Shown here in pieces: positions 22,584 through 33,778 of a stretch of DNA of 64,000 nt; the stretch's first letter is position 1; each line of letters begins with the position of its first letter. The notes under the pieces are model-generated. The model did not search any database. It saw only the letters and a program-made list of their open reading frames with translations, and was not told the origin of the DNA. Source of the DNA: Cylindrodendrum hubeiense. Lineage: Eukaryota > Ascomycota > Sordariomycetes > Hypocreales > Nectriaceae. The position numbers and the translations under genes were made by a program. The stretch lies in assembly GCA_014621425.1 (NCBI GenBank), contig JAANBB010000015.1, positions 62,001 through 126,000 of the forward strand, read 5' to 3'.

Positions 22584-24336
22584 TCAAACCAGTGACTGTT
22601 TCTTCGGACCTTCGTCGCGGCCCAGGGCTGCAGCCTCCACAATATCCTCATCATTCGCAGCGAAGGCTTTGTCCCCAAACGCCAGCGCAATTTCCTCGAG
22701 TGTATAGTTTGCGGTTTCGACATAGTAGAAGTAGGCAAGAGCGACCGAAATAAGACAGAAACCAGCAATGATGACATAGTAGTAACCGCCAATACCCGCG
22801 AACGCATCAGGAGCTGACATGCCAATTGCAAAATTGAAAAGCCAGTTGGAACACGTGGATATCGCCATGCCCTTGCTTCGAGCACGCAAAGGAAAGATCT
22901 CAGCTGGAAGCAACCACGGAATTGGTCCCCATGTGAAGCCGTAGATGGCGTTGTAGATAACTACGAAAGCGTAGATGCCGTGCGCGCGCACGCTGACGTT
23001 CGGAATATGGGCTTCTGTGAATGCGCAAACGATGCACAGGGCGATGGCCATGAGAATGCCTGGTGTTTGTCTTCAGTTAGTCGAGTTCTCAAGAGGAAAA
23101 CGCTCAAGCTATAGAGGCGGGGTCATTAACTTACCACCAAGGATCAGAAGTGGACGCCGTCCCCATTTGTCGGCTAGCCACCAGGTAAGAATCGTGGCGG
23201 AGACGTAGGGGATCGAGTTGGCAGCCGTGTAGAGTAGGGACTTCTCAACGCTAAGCCCTGCGTTGGCGAGCGTCGTGGGGAGGTAGAAGGAGATGACGTT
23301 GATGCCGTTGAGTTGGGCGAACATTTGTGCGGTGATGCCGACGATGGTGCGCTTGCGGTAACGCGTGAACATCTCTGTCCAGGTCGACTCACCGAGAGTT
23401 GCCTCATACTGCACAGCCTGGTTGATCTCTAACATGACTTGCTGGACATGATCTGCCTGCGTATTGCCGTCAGGGGTGTGTAGGTCCGCAATAGTCTGCA
23501 GGCACTCGTCTGTGAACCCGTTTCGGGCAAGCCATCTTGGCGTCTCGGGGAGGAAGAAAGACATGCTGAAGAGGATAAAGGCGAGGCCCATCTGGATGAA
23601 GTAGGGTCCCTGCCAGGACTCGCTTTTCGGGATCAGGTAGTAGAAGCCCAAGTCGACCCAAGTCGAAAGCGCATAACCGGCAATCAGGAACGTGTACTCA
23701 ACACCCACCATGAGACCACGGCGATGCGGCGCAGCGATCTCGGTCTGGATAACTGGGACAGTCATGGAGAGGAAGCCGACGCCCAGTCCCTGGAGGGTTC
23801 GACCGGCGACGAATGTCTTGAAACCCGGCGCGAATGCTTGGATAAAGGCGGTTGCGAAGTAAATGAAGCCCCCTAGGCGGACACATCTCTTCCTGCCAAT
23901 CATGTCACCGAGAGAGCCCGCAAGCAGGGACCCAACAGCGGCTGAAACTTGCAGACATGCGACAAGGATGCCTGTCATGGAGGGATCAATGGCATGGTCA
24001 GTCCCATCGGCGCCGCCATAGTCGCTGAAGAACTTGGAGATAAAGATGGGGTTGACTAGAAGACCAGAAACGATACCTGAGTTGAACGTCAGTATAAGTA
24101 TAAATGTGATAGGACAATGTCAAATTACCCTGATCGTAACCAAACAAGGCATCACCCAAGCTTCCGAACGCGCACGTCATCCACAGGAGAGGCTTTCCCC
24201 TGAAGAAATAACGGGCGTGAATGCTCTTTGGCTTCAGCTTAGATTCGAGCCACGAGACCTCAACCACGGGAGGGTTCTCGGTGTTGGCAGGAGTTGGCGC
24301 GGTCTCCATGAGACTCGCTGGCGGTGGCTTTTCCAT
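22584..24336 (-). CDS. MFS hexose-type sugar transporter
   Basis: 541 residues from three exons; introns 24077-24128 and 23060-23134 close the frame. Typical sugar-porter signatures are all present: GDALFGYDQG in TM1, GSLGDMIGRKRCV between TM2 and TM3, AGRTLQGLGVGF in TM4, FLPETPRWLARNG after TM6, QLNGINVISFYLPT in TM7, ADKWGRRPLLILGG after TM8, and the WGPIPWLLPAEIFPLRARSKG segment of TM10. The C-terminus is ETANYTLEEIALAFGDK, like the family PETKG-LEE tail. It should import a monosaccharide across the plasma membrane. It is on the same strand as the Zn2Cys6 gene upstream and close to the xylitol-dehydrogenase-like gene, so a pentose or polyol substrate is a fair guess. Unlike the transporter at 14.7 kb it carries no lesion. 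Confidence 0.9.
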
Positions 24337-24995
24337 ATTTGTGGGAAACTTTGTGAGTTGAAGGTCTCAATGTGTCTAATGACTGATAAGACAGGATGTA
24401 GTGGCTTTTACTCCGCAGATGAAGTCTGGGGCCCCGGATTATATAGATTGAAGAATATGCTTCAAGGGTAAAAAAAGAGCCGTCATGAGTCCCGTTACCC
24501 CGAGGGGACCCCAAGAAACGCCAAGGGGAACCCTGCCGTCGTGATCGAGCAACCCACTCGCCACACTACTGGCTACGCTCGGTTCTGTCCGCTGACACCA
24601 CAGCTTGGTAACAGAGGAAACCGAAACCGAGGGAGAAATTGTGGGCTAGGGGAGGCGGGTCAGTTAGCGGCCCCATGGCTGAACAAGCTGATCCGCCGGA
24701 ACCGTAAGATGCGCTAAACGACAGTCAAATGATTGGTCGTCTGGCGGAGACGAGGCTCCTTCGGAACCGCACAACCTATCATTGGAGCGGGTTCTGTGTG
24801 ATGTTGGTGCCGGCGGGTGCTGAACTACCGTGCTTTGTATCCGGGTCGCGACTACGCGATTCACGCAGGATGGATCTTTTGGCATCTGGAATTTTATCAT
24901 CAGTTAGACAGGGGGGGAGAAAAAAAATTGCAAAGGCAGAAAAGCCAGGATATTCATTGTTTTCTAAATTATCAGTTTAATTCGAGACTCGCTGC
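24337..24995. promoter_or_regulatory. Promoter region of hexose transporter
   Basis: No gene seen. Positions 24418-24441 contain GGGGCCCCGGATTATATAGATTG: read on the minus strand the TATATAAT element lies about 100 bases upstream of the transporter ATG, a plausible TATA box. Several GGGG or CCCC boxes at 24498-24530 and 24645-24660 could be CreA-type carbon repression sites. Confidence 0.4.
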
Positions 24996-27741
24996 CTATT
25001 GAGCAGAGCCACCGCTCCAGCTGGGATCCCATAACCAAAAAAGATCGTTTGCTCCAAAGCCCATGGCTCCGTCGTGATTTTGCACAGGTTGTTGAGACTC
25101 CTGGTAGTCACTGGGTTGCCCAAAAGATCCTTGCCACATTTGTTGCTCTGGTCCCGGCGATAACCCGGCATGATTAGCCCCTTCCGCGCCGAAATTTGTC
25201 ATTACATCAGGTTGAAGCGTTTCGTCTGGGAACGGGGGCAATACTGCAAAGGCTTGGAGTCAGCATTCATCGATCATTCGTAGAAGTTCGGCCAAGAGGC
25301 GATACTCACTTCGTTGGACCGACGCCAAGCTCTCATTGAAGCGCTGTGTCATGCTTAGGCTTGGCCAGACTTGTCTCTCAGTCCCCTGATGTGACGTGCT
25401 ATGAGCAGCCTCCAAGGGGAGACGGAGCGTATCTTGCACCGACATGGGGCCAGAATCTGGGGCCCTGGTTGACTGCTGCTGTTGAGGGTCCACTACCATT
25501 TGATTCGACGTGACGGGACCCAACATTGCTTCTCCCTCTCTTCGAAGTAGTAGGCAGATTAGATTCTTGAGCACAAAGCTGCTCTGACTGGACAACGCTG
25601 AGCGCTGGCCCAACAACTCTTGCAGCCGAAACACGCGAGTGATGGTCCGCTTGACGCCCTGGGCTGGATCGGAAAGGGGGTCAGAGAGGGCAACCAAGAT
25701 AAGCACAATTGCAGCGTGAAACAGATTCATCGCCATGAAAGCCACAAGATGACTGTCCGTGGCAAGCTGGGCGAGTTGAGGCAGTTCGGTGACACGGACA
25801 GTCCTAACGGCCGCATTCCACCAATGCTCTGAACTCACGGTTGGCTCTCCGCTTGGTGATGCGGCATTGTGTGAGGCCATAGATGGTGACTGGGTTCGAT
25901 CCAGGGGCGATGCTGTGTCTGAGACATTGGCGTACGGGGCAGAGGCCTTCGAGGACAAGTGCTCGACCTGCCGGGCCAGAAACGGCCGGTGGAGCACGAT
26001 CAGCAGATTATCAAACGTCAGCTGCAGTGAAAGAGATTGCAAGAGGTGCGCCCGAATGCTCCATCCCGTGGTGCCGGGGTGATAATCCTGGTTCAGGTCC
26101 AACGACAGAAACCGGGGCAACTGACGGCGCCATGCGTTGAGCTTCTGTGTCACGTCGTTGACTAGCGACGCGTACTTGAACTCGAAGTCTTGTTTGGCGG
26201 ACCGCGCCGCCAGCGAGCCGAAGATGGTCTTGAGGACGGGGGATGCGATGAGGTAGAGCTTGCTCAGTTCGGTCTGGTATGCCGAGTAGATAACACCCGG
26301 CAATCCCTTCTCGATAGACTCCTGGATGAAATACGGCGACTCAGTGAATTCTGTGGGCATCTTAAGGTTGCAGTCTTCGTCATTTATGCTCAGGGGTCGC
26401 CCATACGATATGGAAGCAAATCTAGTATCTGTCAACACATACCCCGGAATCGGAATCACTCGCTCGTACCTGTCCCATGTGTATATCGTCCACCACACTC
26501 GTTTGCGCTCTTCAATGTCACCGGCGGCTCCGCGAGTCAAGTTCCGATGCAGACCCATGGCGTGGGACAGCTTAATTGTGGCCCCCAGAAGGGCAAAGGC
26601 CAAGTTGGGGCGGCCGTGGTACACATGATGCGACCCGAGTAAGATGAGCGTCTGCACCGCCGCAATAGAATGTTGGTCCATGATCTGGACCAGCCGGGAC
26701 TCGACAATCTTCAGAAAGTCGTCGCTCCACATGTGCCATTCTTCGCCACTATCTTGGACGGCCCGCTTATACCGGTACCATGATGCCATACAAAGGACCA
26801 TCGATAGCAGTACTAAAAACGGCGTCTCTGCAGGATGTGCATGGTTGTCCCTGATGGAGAATAGGTTCTTTCGGAACCTTGGCTCGTATATCACGAGCGA
26901 GAAGCAGTGGACGGACTCAAAGTACTCCTCTAAGAGTGAGTTGATCGTGTCCTGGTCGGGGAACCGGCTACCTAGAATAGTGGATATCGGCAGGCGTTTG
27001 TCACTCGCCCGTCTCTTGGGAATTCTCGTTTCCCATGCAGCACCATCTGGAATGGCTGAAGTTGGGTGGTGGTCGATATTCTGGCTCCCAAGTCTACATA
27101 TCTGCTCATCATGTTGGCAAGGAGCGATGAGAAAGTGGCTGAAGTTGGGTTCTTACCTTTCTTGCAATGCCCATGGCAGATTCCGACTCACCGTAGTCTA
27201 CAGGCACCCATGAGCCGCGTCGATCTGTTGGTTCCGGAACCTTTGTGCTGGCTGGTTCTTCTCCAACGCTTTCATCAACATGGCGGCCCTGGGGGAAGGA
27301 TGAGGCGGGGGCAGGAGGCACATCGCCATTGCTGTCGGTAGATTCGAGGTTTCTGAAGTAGACAGGCCTATATATTACTATACACTCATTGGTGATCAAC
27401 ACAGGTAGAAATGCTCACCTCCGTAGATTTTGTACGCGTCGTTGGTTGTGGCATCGCACTCTGCTTCTCGGGGCCTCTTCGATTGGTGCGGGCTCACACT
27501 CCACATTGGCCCGAGAACACAGAGAGCAAGGTCGGTAGGAATCACACTGCACAATCCACCTTGTAAGCGACCAACTCGACCAAAAGTGAACAACTCGACC
27601 AGAAGCGGCAAGACTTACTCGGCTCTTGTTCCGACGACATCGACGGCAGGCGTTGGACACTCTCGTAGGCAGCCGGCGGTTCGCCACCGGAACCGAAGAT
27701 TCCAGCGTCACCGGGCCAGCATCGTCAGTAGGCTGGGGCAT
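24996..27741 (-). CDS. Zn2Cys6 transcription factor, divergent from xylitol-dehydrogenase-like gene
   Basis: About 820 residues from five exons. The zinc cluster at residues 32-58 (ACRRCRRNKSR then CDSYRPCSLCSRANVEC) is split by a 72-base intron at 27547-27618; only splicing gives the canonical C-x2-C-x6-C-x5-C-x2-C-x6-C spacing. Other introns: 27353-27418, one ending at 27081 or 27102 and starting at 27156, and 25244-25309; each keeps phase. The large exon holds the fungal-specific transcription factor domain, with RKRVWWTIYTWDRY-type segment (EERKRVWWTIYTWDRYE) and GRPLSINDEDCN. The Gln-rich C-terminus (QQPVQNHDG, DLFWLWDPSWSGG) could be an activation region. The place between a sugar transporter and a polyol dehydrogenase suggests it controls them. 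Confidence 0.85.
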
Positions 27742-28445
27742 TGTGACGTCCGGTCCCGCCGGAAGTGTGAATGTAAAACGCAGGCAGATATCCCGACGGT
27801 AAGAATACAGTAGCACACGTCTCTTTGCTTGCTTCGGGCCAATCCCCGACCCTAATGTATGATGAAGGCGATGACAAAGTGAGAAGATGAAGCCGCCGGA
27901 AGGTTTGTGTGGGCTTTCTCCTGGCCCGTGACCCTCACCTCCATCGCCATTGTGACGCTAGTCGGTCGAGAAGCCTACTAATTTACGTAGTACTAGACGA
28001 AGGTGGCTGAAGTCAAAGCGGATACGGAACCGTGCCAACATCGACCCGCCCGGAACCGCTAAGGATTTCTTCAGACCGGGACTTCTCAGAATGACGCGAC
28101 CGATGTTCCCCACAGACAAGATGGGATGCAGTAGAAAAAATGAAGAGCGCAAGCAAGCCCCAACGACAGCGATCAGTGGAGAAATACATGGCGGGGATGG
28201 CCAATTGGCGCGGGGAGGATCATATCCCCAGACAAGCAATAAGACTGGATGGAGTTCCTCGCCCATTCATTTTGACTGCCAAAGACGCACCAAAGATTTG
28301 AAGCCCTCGGCTCCCTTCGTCCCCATTCTCAGTGGATTTTCGACCATTATTACTTTCATTGAAGCCAGCCCATCGAGTGTCCACCAGCACAACCGTCCAA
28401 ACCTGATCAATTGCCCGTTTCATCGTTCTTCATAGAACCCAGACC
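27742..28445. promoter_or_regulatory. Shared divergent promoter, regulator and polyol dehydrogenase
   Basis: A 704-base region separates the start codons of the minus-strand regulator and the plus-strand dehydrogenase. No gene seen in it. Several CGG and CCG triplets (for example around 27740-27760, 27890-27900, 28045-28075) are candidate Zn2Cys6 half-sites, but no strict motif pair was established. Confidence 0.4.
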
Positions 28446-29764
28446 ATGGCCACACAACCTATCCTCCAAAGGCTGATTCCTGACCTTGGCGACGGAGTAG
28501 CCCACGACGTGGCGAACACACAGCCCGCATCTCGACAAGATATCACAAACTCTACTTCGTCACAAAAACAAACCAGCGTCCGTCTCCTCCATTCTTACAT
28601 GAACTTTGACAGCATAACTGATACCCCGCTCGATAGAATCTCTCATTCATTCTCAACAAACCCTACGATGTCGAATTCGCCGAAAGGCCTGTCCCGAAGC
28701 TTTCGAACGCTCACCAAGTCCTTGTTGCCATCAATTACACTGGCATCTGTGGCTCCGACGTGCACTATTGGGAACACGGAAGAATTGGTCACTTCGTCGT
28801 GAAAGATCCCATGGTTCTGGGTCACGAATCAGCTGGCACCATTGTCGAGGTTGGCAGCGCCGTCAAGTCGCTTAAGCCCGGCGATAGGGTCGCCCTTGAA
28901 CCCGGCTATCCGTGCCAACAATGCACCAATTGTTTGGCTGGCCGATATAATCTCTGCCCGGACATGGTGTTTGCGGCCACTCCTCCCTTCGATGGAACCC
29001 TTACAGGCTTTTGGGTTGCACCATTTAACTTTTGCTACAAACTGCCGTGTAACGTTTCCACTCAAGAGGGTGCTCTAATTGAACCGCTTGCAGTTGCGGT
29101 GCATATCGTGAAGCAGGCGCAGGTTACACCCGGCAGTAGTGTTGTAATCATGGGGGCCGGTCCTGTCGGTCTTCTTTGCGCAGCGGTTGCCAAGTCTTTT
29201 GGTGCTACGAAGATTATCAGCGTGGATATTGTGCAGTCCAAACTCGATTTTGCTCGAGAGCTAGCTGCTACACACACATATGTGTCACAGCGGATTTCAC
29301 CAGAAGAGAACGCAAAGGCTCTTCTTGAGCACTGCAACCTTGAAGAGGGTGCTGACGTTGTCATTGATGCGAGCGGAGCAGAGCCGTCTATTCAGACGAG
29401 TTTGCACGCAGTCAAGATTGGCGGGACATATGTCCAGGGAGGCATGGGCAAGGCAGATATCACGTTCCCCATAATGGCCATGTGCCAAAAGGAGGTAACG
29501 GCGCGAGGAAGCTTTAGGTACGGGCCTGGTGACTACAAACTCGCCATTGAGCTTGTGGCCAACGGTAGCGTCGACGTGGGTAAACTGGTTTCTGGTGTGG
29601 CGGATTTTGAACAGGCCGAGGACGCATTCAAGAAGGTCAAGGAAGGCCAGGTGATTAAAATGCTGATTGCGGGGCCTAATGAGCCCCCACAAGGGGGAGC
29701 GAAGCTAGTCCTCAGCGAAGAGGATATCACAACCGGGACTAGCACCACCGGAGGATGCTGTTAA
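28446..29764 (+). CDS. Xylitol/sorbitol dehydrogenase-like zinc alcohol dehydrogenase
   Basis: NAD-dependent polyol dehydrogenase (xylitol to D-xylulose is the best-fitting reaction) of the medium-chain family, cytosolic. The second exon starts at 28637 with NLSFILNKPYDVEFAERPVPK, the usual N-terminus of fungal xylitol dehydrogenases. Zinc-site segments are GICGSDVHYWEHGR and GHESAG; the structural zinc loop is CQQCTNCLAGRYNLC; the cofactor site is GAGPVGLLCAAVAK followed by acidic Asp (VDIVQSK), which favours NAD over NADP. Exon 1 is proposed as 28446-28496 (MATQPILQRLIPDLGDG) with intron 28497-28636. The 140-base intron and GTAGCC donor are weak, so the first 17 residues are uncertain. Total about 392 residues. 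The divergent regulator and nearby transporter fit a pentose pathway unit. Confidence 0.85.
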
Positions 29765-30068
29765 AAGGATGCCTGATAGGGTGCATCGTGGCTCAATTTA
29801 GCCGGTCAATCAAGAAGATAGTCCCTGTTGAAGCATAGAACTTAGACATTTATAGACATTGGGTTTTGATAGAGCCATTTCCGTCATGCAACTCTGGACT
29901 GCCGTAAAATGCAATGTCGTCGCATGCATAAAATGAGTTAGGGGTCATGCAACTAGGTTCCTATATCAAATAACGCACCACAACGATACAATAGCTCTGG
30001 GCATCGCTCTAGAACATGCAGCTGGCCATGATCAAAATTCTTCCTATTTGAGTCATACTGGTTAAAAT
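29765..30068. other. Short intergenic region between convergent genes
   Basis: 304 bases between two convergent stop codons. No coding frame or repeat recognised; presumably two 3' ends. Confidence 0.4.
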
Positions 30069-31987
30069 CTATCTGCCTGCCCCGGTATAGTCAAAACTCT
30101 CAAGAGCTTTGATATATTCATCTGGAATTAAGTAAGCTAAGAAAGACACATGACAGGGGTATGAATACTTACTTGCTGAGTTCCATCTTGTACCTAACAT
30201 ATGGAGAACATCCTTAATCTTGGTAGCCTTGGACAGATACTCTTGGTCGCCTGTCTCGAAGGTGAACCATAAATAGTTTGCAGCTCCTTGATATAGGCAA
30301 TCGCATATCAACGGGCTCGTTCTCATCATTCCGCCCAGTCCTGCAACAGTTGATATCTCTGATGAGAACAGGAACACAATATTAGATACCTCCTTTAAGC
30401 CTGCAATAGCCATTTTTTGCATCTTGATGAAACTTGTGGAGCCCATTTGTTGAGCCTCATTTTTGTCAGTGCAAGAATAATTCTCATATAGAGTGAGCAG
30501 CGCGCTGTGGCAAAGGGCTACTGCTGTGAAGAGCGGCAGGGGCACTGCTAGATCATTTGCCTTTTCTGAGAGTTCTTTCGACTCATCGGAGATCGTGGAA
30601 TGGAAAGCTTTTAGTGTATTATGCAGCTGGATAGCTTCTTGAAATCGAAACTCGGGGTCCATGTCCGAATCGTTTGAATGCCGCAGGACACGGGATAGTA
30701 AATGTGCCGCCTGGCATGTTCTAGCAAAGGGACACACCTGTATCGTTGCGCTTGTTGATACTGCGAGTGGTTGCACAAAGTCAAGTTCCTGCTTCAGGTT
30801 ATTCACTGTTGAGGCTAACTGTGGGTCGAAACATACTCCTTTATCCCAATACTTGTCATCTAAGGGGAGATAGTCATCCGCGCGAGCGTCCTCGCAAGCA
30901 AACGGCCGATGGCTTCCACCTAGGTTAACATATCTAGACATTTGCAAAACATTTTAGTAACAGGCTCATGGTTGTTGCGTTTCAGAAAGGTTGGGGTACC
31001 TGTCTAGTAGAATCACTGCCCACCATGCCCTGTGCCTTTCTTCCAACTCGGTAGACGCCGCTACTTCCAAGTTAAAATACAGCCAAAGCAAAGCAGAGGA
31101 GGTTGTATACTTACCAGGTGGGCTGAGCATCTGTGGCGCCCTTTTTCGGTCATGAATACCTATAGCATGCCCCAATCTGGCGCAATGTCCGACGGTGAGA
31201 TAAGCCGCGGGGTATATGGCATTCGATATCTCATGCAAAGCAATGAGAAGATTGGCTTGCAGAAGCCGAATCGAGAAGACATTGCTCCTCTCCACATACG
31301 AGGCGCAGGCCTTCGCAATGTCATAGATGCTTGGACCTGGCGACTCGCCATTATCGGCCGGCTGGATATGCAATCGCATGGCGATCATGAGGAGGGACAG
31401 GTCAGCGTTTGGGGCATCCTTTGCGTTGGACAGGTCTCGGTATAATCGCAATTTCGACACTAGTGCATAAAAAGGTTATTCACGCCGACGATAGACAGAG
31501 CTGTTAAGTACTTACCAATTGGAAAGTAAGTATGAACAGAGGTGAAATAAATGTCTGCGTCGTATGTCATCTGTGTCTGGCTTCTAGCACCATGAGACAT
31601 GCCTAGTGGCAGACTCAGATTTGCTTTCCATGGATCATATCGCAGCTGTTGGTAGTATTCGTGATCAAGAAAGAACAAAGCAGGGAAGACGTTCTGGCCA
31701 TTCTGGGCCAACGCAGGTTCCGTCGCAGTGGACTGGCTGAAGCTCGATGGCTCGCGGAGACTGAGCGCGTATGCTGACGCATCACTCGGGCTGTCGGTTC
31801 CTGCTACAGCCGCGGGACGGATTGGGTGTGCCGTAAGATGGTCGCTAATGTCGTAATCGCAAGCCCTGCCGTGCTTTTCGCACAAGCTACACTCAGGGAG
31901 CTCTCGGGTGCATTTCCGCTTCTGCTTGCGACATGCCAGGCACGCACGGGCGGCTAATGCCGGGGTCTCGTCGGGCATGACGGTCAA
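30069..31987 (-). CDS. Zn2Cys6 transcription factor, divergent from SDR gene
   Basis: About 564 residues from five exons with introns 31460-31515, 31064-31114, 30934-30999 and 30122-30172; the total closes in frame. Zinc cluster at residues 16-43: CLACRKQKRKC, then ELPECSLCEKHGRAC, spacing C-x2-C-x6-C-x6-C-x2-C-x6-C. After the first splice the sequence reads YFPIVSKLRLYRDLS, the usual start of the fungal middle homology region. It continues with HAIGIHDRKRAPQ, ELEERHRAWWAVILLDRY and VNLGGSHRPF, all expected in this family. Start codon at 31987, or a second ATG three codons in. Two of the introns are 51 bases long without stops, so their retention would only insert residues. A GGC/CGG-rich array lies between its start and a TATA-like element (32131-32140). 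The divergent SDR is the obvious target candidate. Confidence 0.85.
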
Positions 31988-32648
31988 ATGATGGAATATC
32001 AGATGCAGGGTTTGCGTGACTTGCGCGAAGTGTACCGAGGAGGCGAAGAAGCGAAGAAGCGGACGCGTTTTGCGGGCGGAGCGGGCGGAATGCGGACGGG
32101 AATGCGGGCGGATTGCGGGCGGGGGCCGCCTTTATATAGACAATGCGGATATTATCTCCACAAATTAACCCCCTGTACCTGTTCGTACGACAGCTTCAGC
32201 CCAGAGTAAGACCAATCCTGACATCGACGGCAAAGACTAGTTCTCCCAAGATATGCACCTTCCGCTCCCACAGGGTCAACTCCACGTTTAACCCCGAGAA
32301 ATGATGCTACGTCAGCTCACAATAACAGCGGAAACAGATGCGTCCAAGGCGTCCACTGTAGCGGCTCCGCATGAAGCTCAAACTTTCCGCAACTGTGCAT
32401 ATGTCCACCCAATGCCAGTGTCACATCCGCACACTAGCGGTCGCTAGGATTCTGCCCAACTCCAGGAGAGCCGGGGGCAAAGCTCTCAAGTATATATATG
32501 TTGTAAGTCCTCGGTTTGATTTACACTCCAGATCATTTCCATCCATCCCTTTTCCCCATTCTTCATACCAAGCACTACTACACACCAAAGCACTACGCAT
32601 CAAGCACCACACACCACAACAACCCCCTCACAAAATCCACATCCCAAA
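31988..32648. promoter_or_regulatory. Shared divergent promoter, regulator and SDR
   Basis: The 661-base region carries two TATA-like elements: TCTATATAAA on the minus strand at 32131-32140, about 145 bases from the regulator ATG, and TATATATATG at about 32490-32502 on the plus strand, about 150 bases from the SDR ATG. The CGG array at 32059-32127 is listed separately. The pyrimidine-rich CAACAACCCCCTCACAAAATCC leader precedes the SDR start. Confidence 0.5.
32059..32127. promoter_or_regulatory. Array of CGG triplets, candidate Zn2Cys6 binding sites
   Basis: About eleven CGG triplets occur within 70 bases, mostly as pairs of the form CGG-N1-CGG (for example GCGGGCGGA and GCGGACGGG) repeated about every 10-11 bases. 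All face the same way. CGG is the half-site of Zn2Cys6 proteins and the array sits just upstream of such a gene, so autoregulation is possible. It could instead be a simple GC-rich minisatellite in the 5' leader. Confidence 0.45.
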
Positions 32649-33473
32649 ATGTCCAAAGTCTGGTTCGTTACCGGATCGTCCCGCGGCCTCGGCCTCGCCA
32701 TAGTCGAAGCAGCTCTTCAAGACGGGGCGAATGTCATCGCCACAGCGCGGAAGCCCGAGCAGCTTCAGCCTCTCGTCGACAAATACGGCTCTGACAGAGT
32801 CCTCGCACTTGCGCTTGACGTCACCAACAACGACAATGTTCTTGACGTTGTCAAGACCGGCCACGAAAAGTTTGGCAGAATCGATATTGTTGTCAATAAT
32901 GCCGGGTACGCCAATCTCGCCGCCACCGAAGACATCACTGTCGAGGACTTTCGTGCTCAGCTAGACACAAACTTCCTGGGTGTTGTCTACGTCACAAAGG
33001 CAGTGCTCCCAATCCTGCGCCAACAGGGCTCAGGGCACATCTTCCAGGTCTCTTCGCTCGGCGGGAGAATGGGCAGCCCCGGCCTGAGTAGCTATCAAGC
33101 TTCAAAGTGGGCTGTTGGCGGGTTCTCTACCGTGGTCGCTTCCGAAGTGGGCGCACTAGGGATCAAAGTCACGGTTCTTGAGCCTGGTGGCATGGATACC
33201 GACTGGGCAGGTTCTTCTATGCAGATTCCTCCCATTAGTGAGCCCTACCAGCAAACTGTCGGCGCCTTTTCCCAGTTTATTCGCGCCATGTCCGGTGCCG
33301 GATTGTCAATTCCCAGCAAGGTCGCGAAAATCGTTGTCGATCTATCCAAGCATACCGACCCCCCTCTACGCCTACTAATTGGTACCGACGCGGTTGAGTA
33401 TGGCGCAAATGTTGGTCAGGCCCTTGCAGAGTCGGACAAGAAGTGGCGTGACGTCAGCATCTCGACTGTCTAG
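32649..33473 (+). CDS. Short-chain dehydrogenase/reductase, classical type
   Basis: 274 residues, intronless. Cofactor motif TGSSRGLG at residues 8-15, an Arg in the following turn (TARKPEQ) favouring NADP, NNAG at 83-86, catalytic Ser around 135-136, and Y149-x3-K153 (YQASK). The C-terminal part (SKVAKIVVDLSKHTDPPLRLLIGTDA) matches a fungal SDR group often labelled oxidoreductases of unknown substrate. It should be a soluble NAD(P)-dependent alcohol/ketone oxidoreductase. It is transcribed away from a Zn2Cys6 gene across a 661-base shared promoter, so the two may form a regulator-enzyme pair. Length and all catalytic residues are intact. Confidence 0.9.
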   Translation: MSKVWFVTGSSRGLGLAIVEAALQDGANVIATARKPEQLQPLVDKYGSDRVLALALDVTNNDNVLDVVKTGHEKFGRIDIVVNNAGYANLAATEDITVEDFRAQLDTNFLGVVYVTKAVLPILRQQGSGHIFQVSSLGGRMGSPGLSSYQASKWAVGGFSTVVASEVGALGIKVTVLEPGGMDTDWAGSSMQIPPISEPYQQTVGAFSQFIRAMSGAGLSIPSKVAKIVVDLSKHTDPPLRLLIGTDAVEYGANVGQALAESDKKWRDVSISTV

Positions 33474-33778
33474 GTTGGAAAGATGGATGTGTATGAAGAC
33501 ACACAGCTGGCATCGTGTGACATGCCTCGAAGGTGTCTTGGCTTCAGATAGATATAATCCCAACATGAGTTGATACGAGAATATTCTATCCATTGGCTAT
33601 TTCTCGCACCCGAGGCATCACAATATGGGACTACGTTAAGATAACTAGTATTTAGGCTGCGCTATTACAGTTTCTTGACAGTGTCTCTAGGAATATACTA
33701 TCTTCTTCAGCACAAGCGCCGGGGCAAACTCCGTTCATACTTCAGTAGATCCAAAATTAAACCATGATCTTCGGGATT
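33474..33778. other. Short intergenic region between convergent genes
   Basis: 305 bases between SDR stop and HET gene stop; no gene or repeat seen. Confidence 0.4.
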
